This document shows, piece by piece, positions 36,148-45,311 of a stretch of 64,000 nucleotides of DNA. The position numbers and the translations under genes are program-made. The notes under the pieces are model-generated. The model saw only the letters and a program-made list of their open reading frames with translations, did no database searches and was not told where the DNA came from. This stretch comes from Micromonospora pisi. Its GTDB lineage: Bacteria; Actinomycetota; Actinomycetes; Mycobacteriales; Micromonosporaceae. Where the stretch lies: assembly GCF_003633685.1 (NCBI RefSeq), contig NZ_RBKT01000001.1, positions 2,790,001-2,854,000 of the forward strand, read 5' to 3'. The first letter of the stretch is position 1; each line of letters begins with the position of its first letter.

Positions 36148-37389
36148 ATGCCCCAGCAGCAGTCCTCCCCTCTTACGTTCTTCGAGAACGCGAACTCTCA
36201 GCCCGACTTCACGGTCGCCCTTCGTGGCTACGACCGGGAGCAGGTCAACGGCCACCTCGGGCGGCTGACCGCGGCGCTGGCCCAGTCCGAGCAGGCACGC
36301 GCCGAGGCCGAGCAGCGGATGAACGACGCCCAGCGTCGGCTCCGCCAGGCCGAACAGCGCCTCACCTCGGTCGAGCAGAAGCTCACCGACACCAACAAGC
36401 AGCTTGAAGAGAACAGCCGGCCCACCCTCTCGGGGCTCGGCACTCGGGTCGAGCAGATCCTCCGGCTCGCCGAGGAGCAGGCGAACGACCACCGCAGCGA
36501 GGCCAAGCGCGAATCCGAGGGCATCCTCTCGGCCGCCCGGCTCGAGGCCCGTGAGATCACTGACAAGGCGCGGGCTGAGGCTGCCGCGATGAAGGCGACC
36601 GCCGAGCGGGAGGCGGGCGCCGTCCGTACCACCGCCGAGCGGGAAGCCGCCGAGGTCCGGGTGCAGGCCCGTCGCGAGGCCGACACGCTGCGTGCGGACG
36701 CGGATCGGGAGACCAAGCAGCTTCGTACGGTCACCGCGCACGAGGTGGCCGAGCTGAAGTCCACGGTCGAGCGCGAGGTCGCCACCCTGCGGGCGACCGC
36801 CGAGCGGGAGATCACCCAGCAGCGCGCGAAGGCCGCTCGGGAGGCCGAGGAGAAGCGCGCCGAGGCGACGAAGCTGCTCACCGATGCCCGCGACAAGCGG
36901 GACAAGGACCTGCAGGCGTTGGAACTCCAACTGGCCGAGCGCCGGGAGAAGTCCGAGCGCGAGGAGTCGGAGCGGCACGCCGCCCAGGTGGCGCAGACCC
37001 AGAAGCTGGTCGGCGAGGCCGAACAGCGGGCTCGTGCGGCCCAGGAACGGGCCAAGGAGATCGAGCAGCGCGCCGAGGCGCGGCGAATCGAGTCCGAGCG
37101 CAGCGCGCAGGAGACCGTGGAGAAGGCGAAGGCGCTGGCCGACAAGACCCTGAACGAGGCGCGGGCCGAGTCGAACCGGCTGCTCAACGAGGCGCGTACC
37201 GAGGCGGACCTGACCACGCAGGCGGCTCGCCGCGAGGTCGAGGACCTGACCCGGCAGAAGGACGCGGTCACCTCCCAGCTCGGGCAGATGCTGTCCGGCC
37301 TGGCCGGGATCGTGCCGACCGCGCCGCCGAAGGCGGAGGTCAAGCAGGACGACGCCGAGGAGCGGAAGACCGCGGACACGGCGAGCTGA
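36148..37389 (+). CDS. DivIVA-like hendecad coiled-coil protein (Scy/FilP locus, first)
   Basis: 413 residues, almost all predicted coiled coil. A short N-terminal head has a DivIVA-like motif (FTVALRGYDREQVNGHL, from residue 21). From about residue 165 at least eight consecutive 11-residue units follow, for example EAGAVRTTAER, EAAEVRVQARR, EADTLRADADR, EVAELKSTVER. Hendecad repeats give straight or right-handed coiled coils and are the hallmark of the actinomycete cytoskeletal proteins Scy and FilP, which work with DivIVA at growing tips. From memory, filP and scy of S. coelicolor also lie next to the epimerase and thiolase genes. The final 35 residues are a non-helical tail. Confidence 0.82.
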   Translation: MPQQQSSPLTFFENANSQPDFTVALRGYDREQVNGHLGRLTAALAQSEQARAEAEQRMNDAQRRLRQAEQRLTSVEQKLTDTNKQLEENSRPTLSGLGTRVEQILRLAEEQANDHRSEAKRESEGILSAARLEAREITDKARAEAAAMKATAEREAGAVRTTAEREAAEVRVQARREADTLRADADRETKQLRTVTAHEVAELKSTVEREVATLRATAEREITQQRAKAAREAEEKRAEATKLLTDARDKRDKDLQALELQLAERREKSEREESERHAAQVAQTQKLVGEAEQRARAAQERAKEIEQRAEARRIESERSAQETVEKAKALADKTLNEARAESNRLLNEARTEADLTTQAARREVEDLTRQKDAVTSQLGQMLSGLAGIVPTAPPKAEVKQDDAEERKTADTAS

Positions 37390-37437
37390 CCTGGTTCATC
37401 CGGCGGTCGCCGGACTGGTCGGACGGATTGTCGGGCC

Positions 37438-37466
37438 GGCTCCGTCCCGTTCCTCGGGACGGAGCC
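37438..37466. terminator. Perfect 12-bp hairpin after first coiled-coil gene
   Basis: GGCTCCGTCCCG (37438-37449) pairs exactly with 37455-37466 around the 5-base loop TTCCT, 49 bases after the stop. Confidence 0.75.
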
Positions 37467-37491
37467 GCCGAGCGGGGCAGGAGAGTACGTG

Positions 37492-37521
37492 GGGCCGTAC
37501 CGGACATGACCGGTACGGCCC
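37492..37521. terminator. Second perfect 12-bp hairpin in tandem
   Basis: GGGCCGTACCGG (37492-37503) pairs exactly with 37510-37521 around a 6-base loop. Two strong hairpins 26 bases apart suggest a tandem terminator separating the two coiled-coil genes. Confidence 0.7.
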
Positions 37522-37674
37522 TGCGGCCTGTCCGGGTTCAGCCGCGCGCTGGCGGGCAAGAACGACCCACCCTACCGAATCGGGCAGACGGTACAATAAG
37601 GAAGTAGTTACCTTCATCCCATCGGGCCGGACCGTATCGCCGCGAGACGACACAGCGCATGTGAGGATGGTGAC

Positions 37675-39915
37675 ATGTCGCACGGCGAGGAACTGTTTGC
37701 TCTTGGCGGGGAAGTGGCTACGGAGCCCAGCTTCGAGTCGGCCCTGAGGGGCTATGACAAACGGCAGGTGGACCGGTACGTCGTTCGGGCGGAGAACGAG
37801 ATCACCACGCTCGCCGCCGAACGCGAACAGGCGTTCACCCAGATCCACAAGCTCGCCGGCCAGGTCGAGCAGCTACAACGAGAGCTCGCCGAGGTCCGGC
37901 GCCAGTCCGGCACGGTCGACCCGATGTCGCTACGGCACCTCGGCCCCGTCGTCGGGCAGATGCTGGCCCTGGCCGAGGAACAAGCCAAGATCGTCCAGTC
38001 GGACGCCATGCGGGTCGCCGAGGCACAGCGTACGGAGGCCGACCGCATCCTCACCGAGGCCCGCGATCACGCGGCCACCGCCCTACGCGACTTCGAACTC
38101 GCCCTCGCCGCCCGCCGCCGCGAGGAGGAACAGACCGCCGCGAACCGCAAGTCCAAGGCCGACGCGGAGGTGGCCGCCGCGACCCAGGAGGCCACCCGCC
38201 TCCGGGAGGCCGGCAAGGCCGCGCACGAGCAGGGGCACCGGGAGGGCGCGATGCTGCGCCAGGCCGGCGAGGCGGCCCTGGCCAAGGCGCGGCAGGAGAG
38301 CGAAGCCACCCTGGCCAAGGCCCGTAAGGAGAGCGAGGCGACCCGAGCCAAGGGCAAGCAGGACAGCGAGGCCGCGCTCGCCAAGGCCCGGCAGGAGAGC
38401 GAGGCCACCCTGACCAAGGCCCGCAAGGAGAGCGAGGCGACCCTCGCCAGGGCCCAGCAGGAGGCGACCCGGCTGCGCGATGCCGCCAAGGCCGCGCTTG
38501 CCAAGGCCAAGCAGGACAGCGAAGCGACCCTGGCCAAGGCCCGCCAGGACGGCGAGACCTCGCTGTCCCAGGCCCGCCAGGAGGCGACCCGGCTGCGCGA
38601 CATCGCCCAGGCCACGCTCGCCAAGGCCAAGCAGGACAGCGAAGCCGCCCTGGCCAAGGCGAAACAGGACAGCGAAGCGGCCCTGGCCAAGGCGCGGCAC
38701 CAGTGCGAGGCGATGACCACCAAGGCCCGGCAGGACGGCGAGGCGACCCTCGCCGAGGCCCAGCGGCAGGCCGCGCAGCTCCGCGAGGCCGGCGAGACGG
38801 CACTGGCCAAGGGACGGCAGGAGGGCGCCCGGCTGCGCGAGGCCGGCGAGGCCGCCCACGCCAAGGCCCAGCAGGCGGCGGAGCGGGTCACCGAGGAGAC
38901 CGCGGAGATCGTCCGACGGTCCCGGGTGGACGCTGACGCGTACGTGGAACAGGTCCGCGCCCAGACGCAGCGGGAGCTGGACGGCTGGCGGGCCAGCGTG
39001 GACCACGAGATCGAACAGAAGCGGGCCACCATCGACGACGAGATCGCCGCCCGCTGGAGCACCGCGGAGCAGGAGCTGAACGCCCGGCGTGCCGCCTCGG
39101 AGCAGGAGTTCGCGCAGTGGCGGACCAGCATCGAGCAGCAGCACGCGACGCAGCGGGCGGAGTTGGAGCGGGAAGCCGCCGAGATCCGGCGCGTCGCCGA
39201 CGAGCACGCCGTGCAGGTGCAGCAGCAGGCCGAGGAGCACCTCGCCACCGCGCGGCGGGAGGCCGAGGAGCAGGCGGCCGCTGCCCGGCGCCAGTTCGAG
39301 GAGTACACCGCCACCGCACAGCAGCACCTCGCCACCACCCAGCAGCATCTGGCCACCACCCAGCAGGAGGCCGCCGCCGGTCGGCAGCAACTGGCCGAGG
39401 TGATGCAGGAGATCGCCAAGGCCCAGCAACAACTCGCCGACCTGCGGCAGGAGACGGTCGCCTCCCGCCAGGAGGCGGACAGCATCCAGCGCCGCCTGGC
39501 CGAGGCCCACCAGCAGTTGGCCGGCGAGCAGGAGCGACTGACCGGCACCCAGCGCTCTGCCGAGCACGCGGAACAACTGGTGGCGGAGGCCGGCGCCGAC
39601 GTACAGCGAGCGGCCGACAGCGCCGTCGAGCGCCCTGCGGCCCGGCCCAGTCCGACCGCACCGGCGGAGGCGCCGGTCAACGCGGACGCGATCACCAGCG
39701 ACGTGAACGGCGAGCCGACCGTCGCCGCGGTTCCGGGTGAGGGGGGCCGGGAGGCGACCGCCACCAAGATCACCAGTACCGGCGACAGCGGGAAGCTCAG
39801 CGCGAAGCCGACCACCGACGAGCGGAGCGCCAAACCCACCACCGACGAGCGGAGCGCCAAACCGAAGAAGGTGTCGGTCGACGCCGAGCAGAAGGTCTCC
39901 GTCGAGTCCGAGTAA
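37675..39915 (+). CDS. Long DivIVA-like hendecad coiled-coil protein (Scy/FilP locus, second)
   Basis: 746 residues. The head (FESALRGYDKRQVDRYVVRA, residues 22-41) matches the head of the preceding gene and DivIVA. Residues about 60-640 are coiled coil; at 200-255 five near-identical 11-residue units (TLAKARKESEA, ALAKARQESEA) follow each other, and similar units return to about residue 345. QQHLATTQ repeats occur near 548-560. The C-terminal 110 residues are disordered with SAKPTTDER repeats. A cytoskeletal scaffold function like Scy/FilP is inferred from architecture and location. ATG 37675 follows GAGGATGGTG. It is separated from its paralogue by two hairpins, so regulation may differ. 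Confidence 0.82.
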   Translation: MSHGEELFALGGEVATEPSFESALRGYDKRQVDRYVVRAENEITTLAAEREQAFTQIHKLAGQVEQLQRELAEVRRQSGTVDPMSLRHLGPVVGQMLALAEEQAKIVQSDAMRVAEAQRTEADRILTEARDHAATALRDFELALAARRREEEQTAANRKSKADAEVAAATQEATRLREAGKAAHEQGHREGAMLRQAGEAALAKARQESEATLAKARKESEATRAKGKQDSEAALAKARQESEATLTKARKESEATLARAQQEATRLRDAAKAALAKAKQDSEATLAKARQDGETSLSQARQEATRLRDIAQATLAKAKQDSEAALAKAKQDSEAALAKARHQCEAMTTKARQDGEATLAEAQRQAAQLREAGETALAKGRQEGARLREAGEAAHAKAQQAAERVTEETAEIVRRSRVDADAYVEQVRAQTQRELDGWRASVDHEIEQKRATIDDEIAARWSTAEQELNARRAASEQEFAQWRTSIEQQHATQRAELEREAAEIRRVADEHAVQVQQQAEEHLATARREAEEQAAAARRQFEEYTATAQQHLATTQQHLATTQQEAAAGRQQLAEVMQEIAKAQQQLADLRQETVASRQEADSIQRRLAEAHQQLAGEQERLTGTQRSAEHAEQLVAEAGADVQRAADSAVERPAARPSPTAPAEAPVNADAITSDVNGEPTVAAVPGEGGREATATKITSTGDSGKLSAKPTTDERSAKPTTDERSAKPKKVSVDAEQKVSVESE
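38272..38460. repeat. 33-bp in-frame tandem repeat (hendecad units)
   Basis: Five full 33-base units (38272, 38305, 38338, 38371, 38404 as starts) and a partial sixth encode 11-residue coiled-coil units; diverged copies continue to about 38710. The DNA identity between units exceeds what the protein pattern needs, pointing to expansion by slippage or recombination. Confidence 0.85.
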
Positions 39916-39948
39916 CGGCCTCGTCGAGCCTGATCAGCCGGACCGCGG

Positions 39949-41133
39949 ATGAGGGTCAGCGACAAGGCCGCGCTGGAACGCGACCCGGAGGGTTCGCGCC
40001 GGGTCAGTCTCCTGGAACTCTTCTTCGACCTGGTGTACGTCGTCGCGTTGGCGCTGATCTCGGGTCACCTCGCGACCCACCACACCTGGCTCGGCGCCCT
40101 CGAGTCGCTGCTGCTCCTGATGGGCATGTGGTGGGTCTGGTCGATCACGGCGTTCCTCACCGACCTGTACGACCCGCAGCAGATCTCGATCAAGCTGATC
40201 ACCATCACGGTGATGCTGGGCAGCCTGCTGATGGCGGCGACGCTGCCCCGGGCCTTCGGCGAGTACGGCCTGGTCTTCGCGTGCGCCTATGTCGGCATCC
40301 ACTTCAGCCGTGGACTCTTCCTCGTCCCACTGCTGCGGGGACAGCAGGCACAGAAACGCGCGATCCGGATCTTCTTCTGGTTCGCCCTCTCCGCCGTACC
40401 GTGGATCATGGGTGGGTTCGCCGACGACCCCGGCCTCCGGGCCGGGCTCTGGGGGCTGGCGCTGGCGATCGACTACGGCGCGTTCAGCCTGGGTTATCCC
40501 ACCCCGCTGCTCGGCCGGCTACCGAAGACGCAGTACAACGTCACCGCGGAGCACCTCGCGGAGCGCTACCAGCAGTTCATCATCATCGCCCTCGGTGACG
40601 GAATCCTGGTCATCGGGTTGACCTTCAGCAAGACCGAATTCGATCTCGGCCGGTCCCTGGCCTTCATCGTCGCGTTCACCAGTTCCCTGTTGCTCTGGCG
40701 GATCTACTCCCACCGGGCCGGCGAGGTGCTGCCACTGGCGATCGAGTCGGTCGTCGAGACGCGGCGGTTCTTCCGGGTCGCCCCGTACACCCACCTGGCC
40801 ATGGTGGCCGGGATCGTCATCACCGCGGCCAGTTTCGAGATCATCCTTCAGGACCCGCTCGGTCACACCAACTGGGGAATGGTCCTCGTCCTGCTCGGCG
40901 GCCCCGCCCTCTTCGTGCTCGGACGCTCCCGGTTCGAGTACGAGGTCTTCGGCCGGGTCTCCAAGTCCAGGATCGTCGCGCTGCTGATCCTCACCGCGCT
41001 CACCCCCGCGATGATCCTGCTGCCGCCGGTGGCGATCGCCGCCGCCGCGACGGTCGTCCTGGCCGGGATGGCGGTGTCGGACACCGCACGCAGCTGGGGG
41101 CGGGTGCCGGAGACGCCGTCGCCGCCAGCCTGA
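39949..41133 (+). CDS. LtrA family membrane protein
   Basis: 394-residue polytopic membrane protein of the low temperature requirement A family, with about ten membrane helices. The family start is intact (RVSLLELFFDLVYVVALALIS), as are the central EHLAERYQQFIIIALGDGIL and the later HRAGEVLPLAIES segment. LtrA was named from Listeria growth at low temperature; its biochemical role is not known. ATG 39949 is the first start in frame and lacks a good ribosome site, so a start a few codons later is possible. It lies 33 bases after the coiled-coil gene, perhaps in one transcript. Confidence 0.9.
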   Translation: MRVSDKAALERDPEGSRRVSLLELFFDLVYVVALALISGHLATHHTWLGALESLLLLMGMWWVWSITAFLTDLYDPQQISIKLITITVMLGSLLMAATLPRAFGEYGLVFACAYVGIHFSRGLFLVPLLRGQQAQKRAIRIFFWFALSAVPWIMGGFADDPGLRAGLWGLALAIDYGAFSLGYPTPLLGRLPKTQYNVTAEHLAERYQQFIIIALGDGILVIGLTFSKTEFDLGRSLAFIVAFTSSLLLWRIYSHRAGEVLPLAIESVVETRRFFRVAPYTHLAMVAGIVITAASFEIILQDPLGHTNWGMVLVLLGGPALFVLGRSRFEYEVFGRVSKSRIVALLILTALTPAMILLPPVAIAAAATVVLAGMAVSDTARSWGRVPETPSPPA

Positions 41134-41242
41134 GCAGCACCGGTCCGAGCGGGTACGGGCGGATACGGGCGGCCCGGCGGGGGCCGCGTTGGCCGGTTAC
41201 CGATAACCTGCCGGAACAGCGAACGCGAGGCGGGAGGGGCCG

Positions 41243-42517
41243 GTGGCGGCGGAAGAACCGGAGGCGGGAACCACCGAGGACGAACGGGTCACACCGACGC
41301 CGGAACAACGCCGGGCCGGCGAGCCGGCGGCGGCCACCCGGACGGGCATCCTCGCGTCGGCCGCCCCTGCGGCGGAGCCGACCGACGGCTCGGACCGCAC
41401 CGGCACCGGCACCGGCACGGAGCGCAACGACTCAGAACAGAATGGCCCGGAGGATCGGGAGTACGCCCGGGGCCGGTTCGGGCAGCCCGGCCGGCCGCTG
41501 CGCCGCAGCCCGTTCCTCATCGGCTTCACCGGTGGGCTGGGAGTGCTGCTGGCGTACGCCACCTTCCTCGCCGTCCGCGGCGCGGCCTCGATGCTGATCC
41601 TGATCTTCATCGCCCTCTTCCTCGCCATCGGGCTCAACCCCGCCGTGGCCCGGCTGCGCAAGTGGGGACTGGCGCACGGACTCGCCGTGACGGTGGTCGC
41701 GCTGACCGTGCTGCTGGTGCTCGCCGGTGGCATCCTCGCGCTGGTCCCGCCGGTGGTGACGCAGACCGGGCAGTTCCTCGAACAGGTGCCCGTGTACGTC
41801 GAGGAGCTGCGTCGCAACGCGACGGTGAACGAGTTGGTCGAGCGGTACGACCTGGTGAACCGGATCCAGGCGGCGGCGAATCCGGAGACGATCGGCCAGG
41901 CGGTCGGTGGTGTGTTCGGCGGTGCCCAGTTCATCTTCGGCGCCATCTTCAACGTGCTGACCGTGCTGGTCCTGACCATCTACTTCATGTCAGCCTTCGA
42001 CCGGCTGAAGACCCTCGGCTACTCCCTGGTGCCCGCCTCACGCCGGCAGCGGGTCAGCCTGATCACGGATGAGATCCTCGCCAAGGTTGGCGCGTACATG
42101 GTCGGCGCGCTGGCGATCGCCGTACTGGCGGGGCTCTGTACGTTCGTCTTCGCCATGATCGTCGGGTTGGCGTACCCCTTCGCGCTCGCCGTCGTGGTGG
42201 CCGTCTGCGACCTGGTGCCGCAGATCGGCGCCACCCTCGGCGCGGTCATCGTCAGCCTGGTGGGATTCGCCACCGATCTGCCGGCGGGAATCGCCTGCCT
42301 CGTCTTCTTCGTCATCTACCAGCAACTCGAGAATTACCTGATCTACCCCAAGGTGATGGAGCGGTCGGTCAAGGTGAACGACGTGGCGGCGATCGTCGCG
42401 GCCCTGGTGGGAGTCGCTCTCTTCGGTGTGATCGGTGCCCTCGTGGCGATTCCGGCGATGGCGGCGATTCAGCTGATCCTGCGGGAGGTCGTGCTGCCAC
42501 GTCAGCAGATACGGTGA
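41243..42517 (+). CDS. AI-2E family (PerM-type) membrane transporter
   Basis: 424 residues. The first 90 are polar and disordered (Glu/Thr/Gly-rich), then eight membrane helices follow in the AI-2E/PerM layout: two at about 92-140, a hairpin near 150-170, an amphipathic segment (VPVYVEELRRNATVNELVERY), then the conserved LAYPFALAVVVAVCDLVPQIGATLGAVI and the final FGVIGALVAIPAMAAIQLI. Members are exporters or Na+/H+ antiporters; the substrate here is unknown. GTG start at 41243 with GGGAGGGGC upstream. Confidence 0.9.
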   Translation: MAAEEPEAGTTEDERVTPTPEQRRAGEPAAATRTGILASAAPAAEPTDGSDRTGTGTGTERNDSEQNGPEDREYARGRFGQPGRPLRRSPFLIGFTGGLGVLLAYATFLAVRGAASMLILIFIALFLAIGLNPAVARLRKWGLAHGLAVTVVALTVLLVLAGGILALVPPVVTQTGQFLEQVPVYVEELRRNATVNELVERYDLVNRIQAAANPETIGQAVGGVFGGAQFIFGAIFNVLTVLVLTIYFMSAFDRLKTLGYSLVPASRRQRVSLITDEILAKVGAYMVGALAIAVLAGLCTFVFAMIVGLAYPFALAVVVAVCDLVPQIGATLGAVIVSLVGFATDLPAGIACLVFFVIYQQLENYLIYPKVMERSVKVNDVAAIVAALVGVALFGVIGALVAIPAMAAIQLILREVVLPRQQIR

Positions 42518-42615
42518 CCGGTCCCCATTGTCAGTCCACAATTTGTCACAACGAACAATTCCGTCTCTTCCAAACCCGCTTGTAGGATCATTCACGATCT
42601 CTGAGGGGGGCATCG

Positions 42616-43980
42616 ATGACTGGTGACGAATCTTTACCACCGGTCCCCCCGCCCGCTGCCGACGAATCGGATCCGGTGACCGCGTCCACGGCGGACGGGG
42701 CGGTGCCGGCGCGTTCACCCCGGCGCGGCCCACTGCTCGTCGTGGTCATCGGTATCTGCCTCGCCGTGGTCGCCGGCACCGGCTACCTGATCGTGAGCCT
42801 CGCCGGTCCGGGACGGGACGCACCGCTGGTGATCGACCAGCCGAACACCGTGCTCTGGGGTCAGACCATCAGCCGCCCGATCGAGATCGCGGCGGACCAC
42901 GTCACTCTCCGCATGCTCACGGTCGCCACCGGCGGCGATGCCGCCGTCCGGATCCGCGCCGGGATACGCGACACGGTCATCGAGGACACCCGGATCGAGT
43001 GCGCCGAGGAGCACACCGACGGCATCGTTCCCGGCGGCTACTCCGCCTTGCGGGTGCGGGTCGACGGGTGCCGGCAGCCGTTCCGGCAGAGTCCGGACGC
43101 TCCGGCCAGCATCGTCGACTCCACCGCCAACGGCCGGCCCTACACTCCCGGACGTTCGGTCGCCGCCACGCCGACGCCGAAGGACTTCGGCACCGATCCG
43201 CCCTCGGCCGAGAACGCCGCCGGCGCCCCCACCCCGATGAGCTACTGGCCCGCCGCCGAGAGCACCGGCGTACCGGCCGGCACGGTGCTGCGGGAGTCCG
43301 GTTCGCTGGACCTGCGTAAGCCGGGCGAGGTGATCAGCAACCTGAACATCACCGGCTGCGTCACCGTACGGGCGGCGAACGTGGTCCTGCGCAATTCGCG
43401 GATCACCTGCGACAGCGCCACATTCTCGATCCGGACGTACGAGTCGGCCAGCAACCTGGTGGTCGAGGACGTCGAGATCAACGGCATGGGCCGAAACTCG
43501 TCGGCGGTCTGCTGCGCCAACTACACCCTGCGCCGGGTCAACATCCACAATGTGATCGACGGTCCCCGGCTCAGCGCGAACACCACCATCGTCGATTCCT
43601 GGATCCACGATCTCGTCCGGGTGCCGGACTCACACAACGACACCTTGCAGACCACCGGCGGCGACAACATCGTGGTCCGCCACAACCGGCTCGAACCACA
43701 CCGGCCCGGTACCCAGGATCCGCTGAACGCGTGCCTGATGATCGGCTCCACCACCAGCGACTCGGTGACGAACCTGCTGGTCGAGGAGAACTACTGCGAC
43801 GGGGGAAACTACTCGATCGGGGTACGGGACGACCTGGTCGCGTCGAACATCGTGATCCGGGGCAACCGGTTCGGCCGCAACTTCCGGTACGGCGTCATCG
43901 CCCGCTCGGACCAGGCCGGGATCAGCTGGGACCGGGGCAGCAACGTCTGGTTCGACAGCGGCCAACCGGTCGTACCGTGA
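42616..43980 (+). CDS. Membrane-anchored right-handed beta-helix protein
   Basis: 454 residues. A Pro/Ala-rich cytoplasmic segment and one membrane helix (about residues 38-62) precede an extracellular part with two parallel beta-helix blocks (about 75-170 and 235-450). The rungs show the usual stacking pattern, for example ANVVLRNSRITCDSATFSIRT, NLVVEDVEINGMG, NYTLRRVNIHNV, NIVVRHNRLEPHR, NLLVEENYCDGG. Such folds bind or cleave polysaccharides, but no pectate-lyase catalytic set is recognisable. ATG 42616 follows TGAGGGGGG. Its place at the edge of the glycan cluster suggests a role on the cell-surface polymer. Confidence 0.78.
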   Translation: MTGDESLPPVPPPAADESDPVTASTADGAVPARSPRRGPLLVVVIGICLAVVAGTGYLIVSLAGPGRDAPLVIDQPNTVLWGQTISRPIEIAADHVTLRMLTVATGGDAAVRIRAGIRDTVIEDTRIECAEEHTDGIVPGGYSALRVRVDGCRQPFRQSPDAPASIVDSTANGRPYTPGRSVAATPTPKDFGTDPPSAENAAGAPTPMSYWPAAESTGVPAGTVLRESGSLDLRKPGEVISNLNITGCVTVRAANVVLRNSRITCDSATFSIRTYESASNLVVEDVEINGMGRNSSAVCCANYTLRRVNIHNVIDGPRLSANTTIVDSWIHDLVRVPDSHNDTLQTTGGDNIVVRHNRLEPHRPGTQDPLNACLMIGSTTSDSVTNLLVEENYCDGGNYSIGVRDDLVASNIVIRGNRFGRNFRYGVIARSDQAGISWDRGSNVWFDSGQPVVP

Positions 43981-44013
43981 GCCCGCCGCGAGGCCGCTCG
44001 CCCCGGCCCGGCG

Positions 44014-45311
44014 TCAGTCGCTGATCGAGCGGTCGTCGGCGGTGTCCCGGTACGGGGTCAGCACCGCCGGCTCACGTAGCCGCTTGCGCTTGATCCGGCG
44101 GACCGTACCGACGGTCGACTGGAGCTTCTCCCGGGTGGAGAGGTGCCGGAACCACATCCGGGCCATCGGCAGCCGGCGCAGCCGAGGGGTCATCAGCCCG
44201 GCGGCCCGGAGCGTGCTCATCCGCCCCCAGACCGCACCCCGGGCACGGAGCAGGTTCGGCTGCGAGGCCGGCAGGATCTCCGCCGCCACCGGTTCCAGCA
44301 CCAGCGCGCCGGCCGCGATCGCCGCCTCGACCAGGCGTACGCCCCGTTCGGTCCGGGCCAGCACGAGGGAGCGCCCCGGGTCGTCACCGGTCGGGCGGTA
44401 CCACGGGTCACCGACCGCCACGTCGGCGAACTCACCGGTGTGGTCGGCGCAGAGGTAGCAGCGCCACTGTCGGTGCTTCTGCAGGATGTCGCCCCAGGAC
44501 TGCTCGTAGGTGAGCGTCCGCAACTCCCCCGGCGGGTCGTCCACGGTCCGGGTCCGGGCCAGCCCTGGCCAGCCGTTGCCCCGGTAGTGCACCGACTCCA
44601 CGCGGTCCGGGTCGGTCACCCCGAGCTGACGCATCATTTCCAGGGTGCCGGCGGTGCTCGGGGTGCCGGCACAGAAGACCGCGATGGTGAGGCCGACCCG
44701 GGCGTCCAGGGCGGGGCGTACCTGCCGGGCCATCCGAACCGCCGCGACGTCACAGGGTTTGCCGATGAAGACGCAGGGCGCCTCGGCCGACTCGATCAGG
44801 TCGAGCCGGTCGGCCGGGCTGGCCGGGGCGTACCGGGAGCCGGCGGCGGCGAGCAGTTCCTCGCGGCTGCGCGACAACCGGGTCTCGTTCAGGTACGGCA
44901 CGTCCGCGCGGGCGCCGATGTGCAGCGTCCCGGCCATCGCCTCCTGCTCCAGGCAGTACGCGGCCAGCGCGGTGGCCACCCCGCCGCTGGAACCGGCGAA
45001 TCGGATCTTCGGGTCGGCGGCGTACCCTTCCCAGATCTTCCGGACCGGCCCCAGGCCGCCCGCAGCTCCGGGATCTCCCCGGGCGCGGGCGCACTCGCCT
45101 GGTGCTCCAGCTTCACGCCGGGGCAGCAGGCCAGGGCAGCGGCGGCGCCGGTCCCGGAGCTGCTGCCGACCGGGGTGATCGGGATCGGCCGCCGACCCTG
45201 GTCGAGCACGTCGACCATGCGGATCTCGTCCGGGGCCAGGTAGGCGCAGACGCCGCAGCCGGTGCAGAGCTTGTGCGCGGCCACGTCGTGCACCGTCTGG
45301 GGCCGCGTCAT
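44014..45311 (-). pseudogene. FrhB-like (F420 hydrogenase beta subunit family) protein, frameshifted
   Basis: The N-terminal frame starts with ATG 45311 and gives MTRPQTVHDVAAHKLCTGCG with a CxxCxxC iron-sulfur motif (Cys16/19/22), continuing to EIPELRAAWG. The remaining 340 residues are in the next frame from GPVRKIWEGYAADPKIRFAG, including FrhB-type motifs (GSSGGVATALA, APCVFIGKPCDVAA, CYLCADHTGEFADVAVGDPW). Joining them needs one extra base in the C run at 45049-45052. Total length would be 432 residues, normal for the family. FrhB-like proteins carry FAD and Fe-S and occur beside pyruvyl transferases in exopolysaccharide loci. ATGA overlap with the upstream pyruvyl transferase gene. A sequencing error is possible. 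Confidence 0.8.
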
